The notes under the pieces are model-generated. The model saw only the letters and a list, made by a program, of their open reading frames with translations. It did no database searches and was not told where the DNA came from. A DNA stretch of 64,000 nucleotides. Origin: an uncultured Acidaminococcus sp. (GTDB lineage: Bacteria > Bacillota > Negativicutes > Acidaminococcales > Acidaminococcaceae). Where the stretch lies: assembly GCA_900554515.1 (NCBI GenBank), contig USHN01000002.1, positions 1 through 64,000 of the forward strand, read 5' to 3'. Positions 52,808-61,190 of the stretch are shown here, one piece after another. Within the stretch, counting starts at the first letter, position 1; each line of letters opens with the position of its first letter. A program made the translations under genes and the position numbers.

Positions 52808-54004
52808 ATGCGTGAAGTTGTAATTGCAAGTGCTGTGAGAACGCCCATTGGCAAGTTCGGCAACAGCCTGAAAGATGTTCCTGCTGTGGAACTTGGAGCT
52901 CTGGTTATCAAAGAAGCCTTAAAAAGAGCTAACGTGAAACCGGAACTGGTGGACGAAGTAATCATGGGCAATGTGCTGCAGGCAGGCTTGGGCCAAAACC
53001 CTGCAAGACAGGCAGAAGTAAAAGCCGGTGTGCCATTAGAAGTACCTGCATTTACCGTAAATAAAGTTTGTGGGTCCGGCCTAAAGTGCGTGGAACTGGC
53101 AGCCCAGTCCATTTTGTCCGGGGATAATGATATTGTGGTAGCTGGCGGCATGGAAAGCATGTCCAATGCTCCGTATACGATCCCTGGGAAAGTACGTTGG
53201 GGAATGAAAATGGTGATGCCCCATGCGGAAGGCAGCAACAAATTAACCGACGTAATGGTCAATGACGGGCTGTGGGATGCTTTCAATGACTACCACATGG
53301 GAATCACTTCTGAAAACGTGGCAGCAAAGTTCAATGTAACGCGCCAGGATCAGGATGAAGTGGCTGCACGCAGCCAGGCAAGAGCTATTGCTGCCATTAA
53401 AGCCGGTGCTTTCAAAGAAGAAATTGTTCCTGTAACCGTCAAGACCCGTAAAGGGGAAGTGGTGTTTGACACGGATGAAGGCCCAAGAGAAAGCAGCCTG
53501 GAGAGCCTTGCCAAACTGAAACCCGTTTTCAAAAAAGACGGGACCGTTACTGCCGGGAATTCCTCCGGACTAAACGATGGTGCTGCTGCGTTAGTTGTAA
53601 TGAGCGCTGACAAAGCAAAAGAACTGGGAATTACCCCGCTGGCAAAAATCGTTTCTTACGCTTCTGCCGGTGTGGATCCTGCCATCATGGGTATTGGACC
53701 CATTCCTGCCAGCCGTAAAGCTTTGGCCAAAGCAGGACTGGAAGTAAAAGATCTGGATCTGGTAGAAGCTAACGAAGCGTTTGCAGCACAGACTGTGGAA
53801 GTTGGCCGGGAACTGAAACTGGATTGGGATAAAACCAATGTAAACGGCGGCGCCATTGCTCTGGGTCACCCCATTGGCGCATCCGGCGCACGGATTCTGG
53901 TTACTTTGCTGTATGCCCTGAAACACCGTGGCGGCAAGTATGGTCTGGCTACGCTGTGTATCGGTGGCGGCATGGGAACAGCTACTGTGGTAGAAATGCT
54001 TTAA
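52808..54004 (+). CDS. thlA: Acetyl-CoA C-acetyltransferase (thiolase)
   Basis: Condenses two acetyl-CoA to acetoacetyl-CoA, first step of butyrate synthesis. 398 residues from ATG 52808 (REVVIASAVRTPIGKFG is the canonical start). Nucleophilic C88 in NKVCGSGLKCVE, GHPIGASGAR and the second cysteine in CIGGGMG are present. The frame is open for 30 more codons upstream (from TTG 52718, with GTG 52733 after GCAGGT), coding a helix-like stretch; extension is possible but unsupported by family length. Confidence 0.93.
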   Translation: MREVVIASAVRTPIGKFGNSLKDVPAVELGALVIKEALKRANVKPELVDEVIMGNVLQAGLGQNPARQAEVKAGVPLEVPAFTVNKVCGSGLKCVELAAQSILSGDNDIVVAGGMESMSNAPYTIPGKVRWGMKMVMPHAEGSNKLTDVMVNDGLWDAFNDYHMGITSENVAAKFNVTRQDQDEVAARSQARAIAAIKAGAFKEEIVPVTVKTRKGEVVFDTDEGPRESSLESLAKLKPVFKKDGTVTAGNSSGLNDGAAALVVMSADKAKELGITPLAKIVSYASAGVDPAIMGIGPIPASRKALAKAGLEVKDLDLVEANEAFAAQTVEVGRELKLDWDKTNVNGGAIALGHPIGASGARILVTLLYALKHRGGKYGLATLCIGGGMGTATVVEML

Positions 54005-54090
54005 TGCAGGTTGGTCAGGGGGCACTGCTACCGATGTAGGGCTCTCTCTAAAATATTCATTCATAATATTGAAGAAAGAGGTATTGAGTT

Positions 54091-55242
54091 ATGAATTTTG
54101 ATCTGACGGAAGACCAAGAAGCGATTAGGGAATCTGCGAAAGACTTTGCGGAAAGATATCTGGCACCTACTGTGGAAGAAAGAGATAAAAACCACATTTG
54201 GGACCGCAAACTCATCGACGAAATGGATGCCAATGGCTTCGCCGGCATCTGCTTCCCCGAAGAATACGGCGGCGCCGGCATGGATTATCTCAGCTATATC
54301 CTGGCAGTGGAAGAACTCTCCAAAGTAGATGATGGTACGGGTATTACCCTGTCCGCTACTGTTTCTCTGTGCGCTTATCCTATTTATCTGTTCGGCACGG
54401 AAGAACAAAAACAAAAATATTTGACTCCGATTTGCGAAGGAACTCATGTAGGGGCTTTCGGTCTGACCGAACCGTCTGCTGGTACGGATGCTTCTGCACA
54501 ACAGACCACGGCAGTGCTGCAAGGGGATAAATACATCCTGAACGGCTCTAAGATCTTTATCACCAACGGCAGCCAGGCGGATACTTATGTGGTATTTGCT
54601 ATGACGGATAAGAGCTTGGGCAACCATGGTATTTCTGCTTTCATTGTGGAAAAAGGCATGCCTGGCTTCAGCTTTGGTAAGATTGAAGACAAGATGGGCG
54701 GCCATACTTCCCTGACTGCCGAATTGGTTTTCCAGGATTGCGAAGTGCCTAAAGAAAACCTGCTGGGTAAAGAAGGCGAAGGCTTTAAGATTGCCATGAT
54801 GACCTTGGATGGCGGTCGTATCGGTGTTGCTGCCCAGGCTTTGGGTATTGCAGAAGGCGCTCTGGATGCTGCCGTGAAATACTCCAAGGAAAGAGAGCAG
54901 TTCGGTCGTCCTATTTCTAAATTCCAGGCCATTGACTTTATGCTGGCTGATATGAAAATGAAAGTGGATGCTGCCCGTCTGCTGGTGTACAATGCAGCTA
55001 CGCTGAAACAAGCTGGCAAACCCTACTCTGCAGAAGCCGCTACGGCAAAATGCGTTGCTTCCGATGTGGCCATGAGCGTTACCACGGATGCGTTGCAGAT
55101 CTTCGGTGGTTATGGATACACCGTAGATTATCCGGCAGAACGGTTTATGCGTAATGCGAAAATCACGCAAATCTACGAAGGAACCAACCAAGTTATGCGT
55201 CTGGTTGTTTCCAGAGCCCTTCTGGCTGACAAGAAAAAATAA
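54091..55242 (+). CDS. bcd: Short-chain (butyryl-CoA) acyl-CoA dehydrogenase
   Basis: 383-residue flavoprotein reducing crotonyl-CoA to butyryl-CoA. Family signatures GAFGLTEPSAGTDA, FGRPISKFQAIDFMLADM and QIFGGYGYTVDYPAERFMRNAKI are clear; the catalytic glutamate is E363 in IYEGTNQ. AAAGAGG lies upstream of the ATG. An AATATT/AATATT inverted repeat (54052-54070) sits in the gap from the thiolase gene. The partner electron-transfer flavoprotein genes etfBA are not adjacent. Confidence 0.92.
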   Translation: MNFDLTEDQEAIRESAKDFAERYLAPTVEERDKNHIWDRKLIDEMDANGFAGICFPEEYGGAGMDYLSYILAVEELSKVDDGTGITLSATVSLCAYPIYLFGTEEQKQKYLTPICEGTHVGAFGLTEPSAGTDASAQQTTAVLQGDKYILNGSKIFITNGSQADTYVVFAMTDKSLGNHGISAFIVEKGMPGFSFGKIEDKMGGHTSLTAELVFQDCEVPKENLLGKEGEGFKIAMMTLDGGRIGVAAQALGIAEGALDAAVKYSKEREQFGRPISKFQAIDFMLADMKMKVDAARLLVYNAATLKQAGKPYSAEAATAKCVASDVAMSVTTDALQIFGGYGYTVDYPAERFMRNAKITQIYEGTNQVMRLVVSRALLADKKK

Positions 55243-55255
55243 TGCATTCCGCAAG

Positions 55256-55293
55256 AAAAGGAAAAGGGCTGGGTGATACCAGCCCTTCCTTTT
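55256..55293 (+). terminator. Terminator after the acyl-CoA dehydrogenase gene
   Basis: AAGGGCTGG (55264-55272) pairs with CCAGCCCTT (55279-55287), flanked by AAAAGG/CCTTTT; only moderately T-rich, so some read-through into hbd is likely, as no promoter is seen before hbd. Confidence 0.7.
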
Positions 55294-55345
55294 CGCCGAA
55301 AGTGCATAGCCGCTTAAAAAATTTAAGGAAAAGGAGAACTGTGAA

Positions 55346-56203
55346 ATGGAACTGAAGAAAGCTTTGGTTATTGGTGCCGGCCAAATGGGAAGTGGTATTG
55401 CCCAAGTTATGGCGGCCCATGGCGTTGACGTGACGCTGCGGGATATTAAGCAAGAATTTGTGGATCGGGGTCTTGGTAATATTGAAAAGAACCTGGCTCA
55501 TTCTGTAGCAAAAGGCCGGATTACGGAAGAAGATAAGAAAGCTACCCTGTCCCGGATTCATGGCGTTGTAGACCTGACTAAAGAGGCCTGCAATGTGCAT
55601 TTTGCGATTGAAGTAGGACCGGAAAGACTGGATATCAAAAAAGATATTCTGCAAACTTTGGATGAACTGATGCCGGCAGATTCCATTATCGCCAGCAATA
55701 CGTCTTCTATGTCCATCACTGCCCTGGGTGCACTGACCAAACGGCCGGATAAATTTATCGGCATGCACTTTTTCAACCCGCCGGTTGTGATGAAACTGGT
55801 AGAATTGATTCGGGGGCTGGGGACTTCCCAGGAAACTTTTGATAAAGTCAAAGAATTGGCTGTGGAACTGGATAAGAGCCCTGTAGAAGTGCATGATGCT
55901 CCAGGATTCGTAGGGAATCGCGTCATGATCCCGATGATTAACGAAGCTATTTTTGCCCTAGGTGAAGGTGTTGCCAGCAAAGAAGATATTGATACCGTGG
56001 CCAAACTTGGATTCAATCACCCCATGGGTCCTCTGGCTCTGGGCGACCTGATTGGACTGGATACGGTACTGGCCATTATGGAAGTGCTGTATAAAGGCTA
56101 TGGCGATCCTAAGTATCGTCCGGCTCCTCTTTTGAGAAAAATGGTGGAAGCAGGCTATCTGGGACGCAAAACCGGTAAAGGTTTCTACGACTACAACAAA
56201 TAA
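55346..56203 (+). CDS. hbd: 3-hydroxybutyryl-CoA dehydrogenase
   Basis: 285 residues; reduces acetoacetyl-CoA to 3-hydroxybutyryl-CoA with NAD(P)H. Rossmann GAGQMGSGIA (10-19), catalytic histidine in GMHFFNPP, and the C-terminal GVASKEDIDTVAKLGFNHPMGP region. AAAAGGAG precedes the ATG by 10 bases. Second chiral step of the butyrate route. Confidence 0.95.
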   Translation: MELKKALVIGAGQMGSGIAQVMAAHGVDVTLRDIKQEFVDRGLGNIEKNLAHSVAKGRITEEDKKATLSRIHGVVDLTKEACNVHFAIEVGPERLDIKKDILQTLDELMPADSIIASNTSSMSITALGALTKRPDKFIGMHFFNPPVVMKLVELIRGLGTSQETFDKVKELAVELDKSPVEVHDAPGFVGNRVMIPMINEAIFALGEGVASKEDIDTVAKLGFNHPMGPLALGDLIGLDTVLAIMEVLYKGYGDPKYRPAPLLRKMVEAGYLGRKTGKGFYDYNK

Positions 56204-56209
56204 TATTCC

Positions 56210-56242
56210 AGCCCCGTATTCCGTACTGGATGCGGGGCTTTT
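56210..56242 (+). terminator. Terminator after hbd
   Basis: AGCCCCGTAT (56210-56219) pairs with ATGCGGGGCT (56230-56239, one G-U pair) and a TTTT tail. Confidence 0.85.
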
Positions 56243-56309
56243 CCATGCGCAAAAAACACTTTATCCTGGAAAATCAAAATTGCTCCCTTGCGTAGATTGC
56301 ATTCAGAAC

Positions 56310-56337
56310 TTGATGAAATTTCTTTTTCTGGTATAAT
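56310..56337 (+). promoter_or_regulatory. Predicted promoter of the crotonase gene
   Basis: TTGATG (56310-56315), 16 bases, extended TGGTATAAT (TATAAT at 56332-56337). Confidence 0.65.
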
Positions 56338-56378
56338 GGTATCTGTTAATACTTTTATTTCAGGGAGCCGTGATCAGA

Positions 56379-57173
56379 ATGTCGACCTATGAATATAAGA
56401 ATTTGTTAGTGACTATTGCTGAAGATGGGGTTACCACTGTTACGATCAATCGTCCTAAGTTCTTGAATGCCTTGGATTCATTGACGCTGGAAGAAATGAA
56501 AAACTGCTTTGAACAACTGGCAGTAGATCCAGTTGTTAAGGCCGTCATTATTCGTGGGGCTGGTGAAAAAGCGTTTGTGGCAGGTGCCGATTTAAAAGCG
56601 ATGAGTACCATGACAGCCATTGAAGGACGGGACTTTTCCAATTTGGGACATGAAGTATTTGATGCTATTGAAAAACTGCCGGTGGTAGCAATTGCCGCAG
56701 TTAATGGATATGCTTTAGGCGGCGGCTGCGAACTGGCATTGGCCTGCGATTTCCGGTATGCTTCTACCACGGCTAAGTTTGGCCAGCCAGAAGTAAATTA
56801 TGGGATTATCCCCGGTTTTGGCGGATCCCAGCGCTTGGCTCGTCTTATCGGGCAAGGCCGTGCCAAAGAGATGATTTACTCCGGTGCCATGATTGATGCC
56901 CAGGAAGCCTATCGGGTAGGGTTGGTCAACCGGGTGATGATGCCGGAAGAACTGTACGAAAAATGCGAAGAAGTGTGCCGGAAAATCATGAAGAAAGCGC
57001 CCCTTGCCATTGCCAGTGCGAAGGATGCCATCAATAAGGGCCTTTCTATGGATCTGGATTCCGGGCTTTCTTACGAAGCCCAGGTGTTTGGCAACTGCTT
57101 TGCTACGCTGGACCAGGAAGAAGGCATGAAAGCTTTCTTGGAAAAGCGGAAACCGGTTTTCATGGGAAAATAA
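56379..57173 (+). CDS. crt: Enoyl-CoA hydratase/crotonase (3-hydroxybutyryl-CoA dehydratase)
   Basis: 264 residues; interconverts 3-hydroxybutyryl-CoA and crotonyl-CoA. Oxyanion-hole residues in AFVAGADLKAM and NGYALGGGCELALACDF, and both catalytic glutamates (QPEVNYGIIPGFGGSQRL; MIDAQEAYRVGLVN) are present, so it is a true hydratase. AGGGAG is 11 bases before ATG 56379; GTG 56370, two bases from that site, is less likely. Own promoter, unlike the usual single crt-bcd-etf-hbd operon of clostridia. Confidence 0.92.
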   Translation: MSTYEYKNLLVTIAEDGVTTVTINRPKFLNALDSLTLEEMKNCFEQLAVDPVVKAVIIRGAGEKAFVAGADLKAMSTMTAIEGRDFSNLGHEVFDAIEKLPVVAIAAVNGYALGGGCELALACDFRYASTTAKFGQPEVNYGIIPGFGGSQRLARLIGQGRAKEMIYSGAMIDAQEAYRVGLVNRVMMPEELYEKCEEVCRKIMKKAPLAIASAKDAINKGLSMDLDSGLSYEAQVFGNCFATLDQEEGMKAFLEKRKPVFMGK

Positions 57174-57188
57174 GAACGCATTACAGGC

Positions 57189-57223
57189 GGGAGAGTATCT
57201 TTCAGGGTATTCTCCCACTTTTT
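57189..57223 (+). terminator. Terminator after crt
   Basis: GGGAGA (57189-57194) with TCTCCC (57211-57216), inner GTAT/GTAT pairs, then T-rich sequence. Confidence 0.8.
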
Positions 57224-57334
57224 GTATCTTTTTTTCAATAAAATTCAAGGTTTGTTAAGAGCAATCCCTTTTTTTTACTAGCTGAATATTGTACAATAAA
57301 CAAATAGAATGTTTACGCAAAGGAGGTGAAACGT

Positions 57335-58444
57335 ATGCTGGAAAAAGTTATGCGGTATGTTATTATCTTGATTTTTGCGGTTACTGGTATTTTTTTAATG
57401 GAACTGGCAACTCCTTTGCTGTCTGAATATATCGGCTGGGAGTATCTGAAAGTCACTTTTCTTGGCATCAGTCTCTTGAATTTGTTGATGGCCGTGGTGG
57501 GAATCCTTGTTTTTGGCTATGTGGGGCGCGTGGCCGCCGGCCCGATTATGCGCTATACCATGCGGATTACTGAGTCCATGGCAGCCTATCTGGCCAATCT
57601 TCCTACAGGAGATATTTTTGTACTCTCCATCGGGGTTATTATTGGCCTTGTGGTAGCGACACTTTTGGGGACAGCCTTCTCCCGGCTGCCTATCTTAGGC
57701 CCTTATATTTCTTTAATCTTCAGCATTCTGGGCGCTTTGATTGGGGCACGGGTGGCACTCAATAAACGGAAGGATATTCTTACATTTTTCAATCGGGTAT
57801 GGGTTACCCGGGGCAAAGACAGCGTGAAAAAAAGTGTTGCCCGTCGTGATTTCCGCACTTATAAACTCTTGGATACCAGTGTTTTGATTGATGGCCGCAT
57901 TTTAGAGGTAATACGGCTGGGCTTTTTAGAAGGCACGATTGTGATTCCACAATTTGTTTTAGAGGAACTGCAAAAAATTGCAGACTCCGGGGACAGCCTG
58001 AAGCGCAACCGGGGACGGAGAGGACTGGACATTGTCCGGGAAATCCAGGCTGAGAAAAAAGCAAAGGTAGAAATCTCTGACCGTGATTATGATGATATTA
58101 CAGAAGTTGATGCAAAGCTGGTGCGCCTGGCCAAAGAAAATGATGGGATCGTGGCTACTAACGATTTTAACTTGAGCAAAGTGGCAGAAATCCAAGGAGT
58201 CCAGGTCCTGAATATTAACGACTTGGCCAATGCGCTGAAGCAATCGGTACTGCCGGGAGAGGAACTGCACATTTTCCTTGCTAAAGAAGGCAAGGAACCA
58301 GGGCAGGCTATCGGCTATCTGGATGATGGTACCATGGTAGTGGTGGAGAGCGGCAAACGCAGCGTTAACTTTACGGTGGATGTTGTTGTGACCAGTGTAC
58401 TGCAGACATCTGCAGGCAGGATGATTTTTGCAAAAATAAAATAA
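57335..58444 (+). CDS. PIN/TRAM-domain membrane protein (YacL-like)
   Basis: 369 residues from ATG 57335, with a near-perfect AGGAGGTGA six bases upstream. Four N-terminal membrane spans (about 8-28, 40-65, 85-108, 115-135), a PIN nuclease domain beginning LLDTSVLIDGRI with acidic residues in EVDAKLVRLAKE and VATNDFNL, and a C-terminal TRAM domain (PGQAIGYLDDGTMVVVESG). Homologous to B. subtilis YacL, for which ribonuclease activity is assumed. It leads the ispDF-gltX-cysS group as in other Firmicutes. Confidence 0.9.
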   Translation: MLEKVMRYVIILIFAVTGIFLMELATPLLSEYIGWEYLKVTFLGISLLNLLMAVVGILVFGYVGRVAAGPIMRYTMRITESMAAYLANLPTGDIFVLSIGVIIGLVVATLLGTAFSRLPILGPYISLIFSILGALIGARVALNKRKDILTFFNRVWVTRGKDSVKKSVARRDFRTYKLLDTSVLIDGRILEVIRLGFLEGTIVIPQFVLEELQKIADSGDSLKRNRGRRGLDIVREIQAEKKAKVEISDRDYDDITEVDAKLVRLAKENDGIVATNDFNLSKVAEIQGVQVLNINDLANALKQSVLPGEELHIFLAKEGKEPGQAIGYLDDGTMVVVESGKRSVNFTVDVVVTSVLQTSAGRMIFAKIK

Positions 58445-58456
58445 GGAAGTTTACCA

Positions 58457-59641
58457 ATGGAGCGATTGGATGGGATTGTAGCAGCCGCCGGAATGGGAAA
58501 GCGGCTGGGACTCGGATACAATAAAAATTATGCAAAGCTGGATGGCCTGCCAATCTTAATCCACACGATAAAAAATATGGCACAAGTCCCTGGAATCGGC
58601 CAGGTGATCATTGCCGTTGGACAAGGCGAAGAAAAAGAAGCACAGAAATTGCTTAAGGCCTATCAGGCACAGCATTACCCCAGGCTATCGTGGAAAGTTG
58701 TGACAGGCGGAAAAGAGCGGCAAGAATCGGTTGCGTTAGCAGCGGCAGCGTTGCCTAAGGACAGCTGTTGGACCGCTGTGCAAGATGGCGCGCGTCCCTT
58801 TGCTACACCGGAACTTTTTACTGCCGTGTGGGCGACTGCGCAAGAAACAGGTGCTGCGATTGCGGCAGTTCCCTGTAAAGACACCATTAAAGTGGGAAAC
58901 GAGGATAAACTTGTCCAAAAAACGTTAGAACGGACTTGTCTGTGGGCCGTACAAACCCCTCAGATTTTTGCAACGGAAAAACTGCGGCAAGGGTGTGCCT
59001 ATGCAGTAGAGCATCAATTGACGGTTACCGACGATGCCAGTATTGCAGAGGCCATGGGACAGCGTGTGCGGATTGTCATGGGCAGTTACGGAAATCGAAA
59101 AATAACAACACCGGAAGATTTAGCATGGGCCAGGCAGGTCTTAAAAGAAGAGGAGTACAGCAAGATGGAATTCCGTGTTGGCGGCGGGTACGACGTACAT
59201 AAATTGGTAGAGGGGCGTCCGCTGATTTTGTGTGGAGTAACAATTCCCTATGAATTAGGGCTTTTGGGCCATTCCGATGCCGACGTAGCTCTTCATGCTC
59301 TGATGGATGCGCTCTTGGGAGCTGCTGGCATGGGGGATATCGGCAAATGGTTCCCGGACGGGGATGCACGGTTTTTGAATGCGGACAGCAGGAGTCTTTT
59401 GCGACAGGTATTGAAAAAACTTCATGATAAAGGATGGCAGGTAAATAATGTGGATGTGACCATTATTGCCCAGCGTCCCAAACTGGCACCCTATGAAAGA
59501 GATATGGCGGCTATACTGGAAAAGGATCTGGGCATTGCTCCAGATGCCATTAATGTTAAAGCGACAACTACGGAACACTTGGGCTTTACCGGGCGAGGAG
59601 AAGGAATTGCAGCCGAGGCCGTAGCCAGTCTAATCCGCTGA
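58457..59641 (+). CDS. ispDF: Bifunctional IspD-IspF (MEP isoprenoid pathway fusion)
   Basis: 394 residues. Residues 1-232 are 2-C-methyl-D-erythritol 4-phosphate cytidylyltransferase (AAAGMGKRLGLGYNK, DGARPF, CKDTIK, TDDASIAEA); residues 237-394 are MEcPP synthase (VGGGYDVHKL with metal-binding D and H, GHSDADVALHALMDALLGA, TTTEHLGFTGRGEG). Both active sites look intact. At the junction, AGAAGAGGAG (59146-59154) lies 10 bases before an in-frame ATG (59165) that matches a normal IspF start. The genes are usually separate in Firmicutes. Confidence 0.93.
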   Translation: MERLDGIVAAAGMGKRLGLGYNKNYAKLDGLPILIHTIKNMAQVPGIGQVIIAVGQGEEKEAQKLLKAYQAQHYPRLSWKVVTGGKERQESVALAAAALPKDSCWTAVQDGARPFATPELFTAVWATAQETGAAIAAVPCKDTIKVGNEDKLVQKTLERTCLWAVQTPQIFATEKLRQGCAYAVEHQLTVTDDASIAEAMGQRVRIVMGSYGNRKITTPEDLAWARQVLKEEEYSKMEFRVGGGYDVHKLVEGRPLILCGVTIPYELGLLGHSDADVALHALMDALLGAAGMGDIGKWFPDGDARFLNADSRSLLRQVLKKLHDKGWQVNNVDVTIIAQRPKLAPYERDMAAILEKDLGIAPDAINVKATTTEHLGFTGRGEGIAAEAVASLIR

Positions 59642-59680
59642 ATAAAAGGCACTTGTGATACTGGGAAGGAAGAGATAATT

Positions 59681-61174
59681 ATGGAAAAAAATGAAAAGCT
59701 GAAAGTTCGTTTTGCCCCCAGTCCTACGGGGCCGTTTCATATTGGTGGCGCACGGAGCGCCCTGTTTAACTGGCTTTTGGCCCGTAGATACGGTGGAACC
59801 TTTCTGCTGCGTATAGAAGATACGGATCAGGATCGGAGCAAACCGGAATGGGAAGAAAATATTAAGGCCGCCTTGCACTGGCTGGGAATTGAGTGGGACG
59901 AAGGTGTGGACGTAGGTGGACCTAATGGTCCTTATCGCCAGATGGAGCGGCTGGCGCTGTATAAACAATATACGGATAAGCTCTTAGCCGAAGGAAAGGC
60001 TTATTATTGTTACTGTACGCCGGAAGAACTGGAAGCAGAACGAAAAGAAGCGGAAGCAAAAGGGGAGATGCCCCGGTACAGTGGCAAATGCAGAAATCTG
60101 ACGCCGGAACAAATCGCTGCTTATGAAGCACAAGGGCGTAAACCTACGGTGCGTTTCCGCGTCCCTGCAGGGCAAGACATCGTTGTCCATGACAAAGTAC
60201 GGGGAGACGTGCATTTTGAAAGCGACGGCATCGGGGATTTTGTCATTGTAAAGAGTGACGGGATTCCTACCTACAACTATGCCGTCGTTATTGACGATGC
60301 GTTAATGGGTGTCAATTGCGTTATCCGGGCGGAAGAGCATTTGTCCAATACCCCGCGGCAGATTTTGATTTACGAAGCGTTGGGATTTTCCGTTCCGGAT
60401 TTTGGACATGTTTCCCTTATTTTGGGACCCGATCACAAAAAGATGTCAAAACGCCATGGGGCAACCAGTGTGGATCAATATCGGCAAATGGGCTACCTGC
60501 CGGATGCTATTGTAAACTTTTTGGCGCTGCTCGGATGGGCACCGAATTCTGAACAGGAAATTTTTACCCGGAAAGAACTTTGCGAACAATTTGACCTGGA
60601 GCATGTGGCGAAAAATCCGGCTGTCTTTGACATCAAAAAACTAAATTGGTTAAATGCCCATTACCTGCGGCAGTTAACGGACGATGCCTATGTTCAGTTT
60701 GCCATCCCATTTATGGTAGAAGCTGGTTATATGACAGGAGAAGAAACCGGTGCAAAAAAGGAATGGCTGCACAAAGTGATTCTGACTGCCAAAGAGCAGG
60801 CCGAATATGGGAAAGAAATACCGGAAAAAGTCAGCATGTATTTCAGTGATACCTTTGACTTTGAAACCAATGAAGATGGGTCGCCTAAAGCTATTTTGGC
60901 GCTGCAAGAAGAAACTGTCCCGACTGTGATTAAGCTTTTCCTTGAAAAACTAGCGGAAGCGGAAACCTTGGACCATGACAGTACCAAAGCTCTCTTTAAG
61001 CAAGTACAAAAAACTACGAAGCTTGGAGGCAAACATGTGTATATGCCCATCCGTGTAGCTTTGACCGGCAATCAGCACGGACCGGAACTGGCGGAAATGA
61101 TACCGTTGCTGGGCAAAGAACGCACGGCAGCCCGGATCCGGGAAAGCTTGCAAAAAGCCGGTATTACACTCTGA
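59681..61174 (+). CDS. gltX: Glutamate-tRNA ligase
   Basis: 497 residues, class I synthetase. HIGH motif as FHIGGARSALFNW, RIEDTDQDRSKPEW, KMSKS motif as KKMSKRHG, and a C-terminal anticodon-binding helical domain. Bacteria of this group often use a non-discriminating enzyme that also charges tRNA-Gln; that cannot be decided here. Upstream GGAAGGAAGAG serves as ribosome-binding site. Starts the gltX-cysS-mrnC group. Confidence 0.97.
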   Translation: MEKNEKLKVRFAPSPTGPFHIGGARSALFNWLLARRYGGTFLLRIEDTDQDRSKPEWEENIKAALHWLGIEWDEGVDVGGPNGPYRQMERLALYKQYTDKLLAEGKAYYCYCTPEELEAERKEAEAKGEMPRYSGKCRNLTPEQIAAYEAQGRKPTVRFRVPAGQDIVVHDKVRGDVHFESDGIGDFVIVKSDGIPTYNYAVVIDDALMGVNCVIRAEEHLSNTPRQILIYEALGFSVPDFGHVSLILGPDHKKMSKRHGATSVDQYRQMGYLPDAIVNFLALLGWAPNSEQEIFTRKELCEQFDLEHVAKNPAVFDIKKLNWLNAHYLRQLTDDAYVQFAIPFMVEAGYMTGEETGAKKEWLHKVILTAKEQAEYGKEIPEKVSMYFSDTFDFETNEDGSPKAILALQEETVPTVIKLFLEKLAEAETLDHDSTKALFKQVQKTTKLGGKHVYMPIRVALTGNQHGPELAEMIPLLGKERTAARIRESLQKAGITL

Positions 61175-61190
61175 AAAAAGGAGGATTTTC

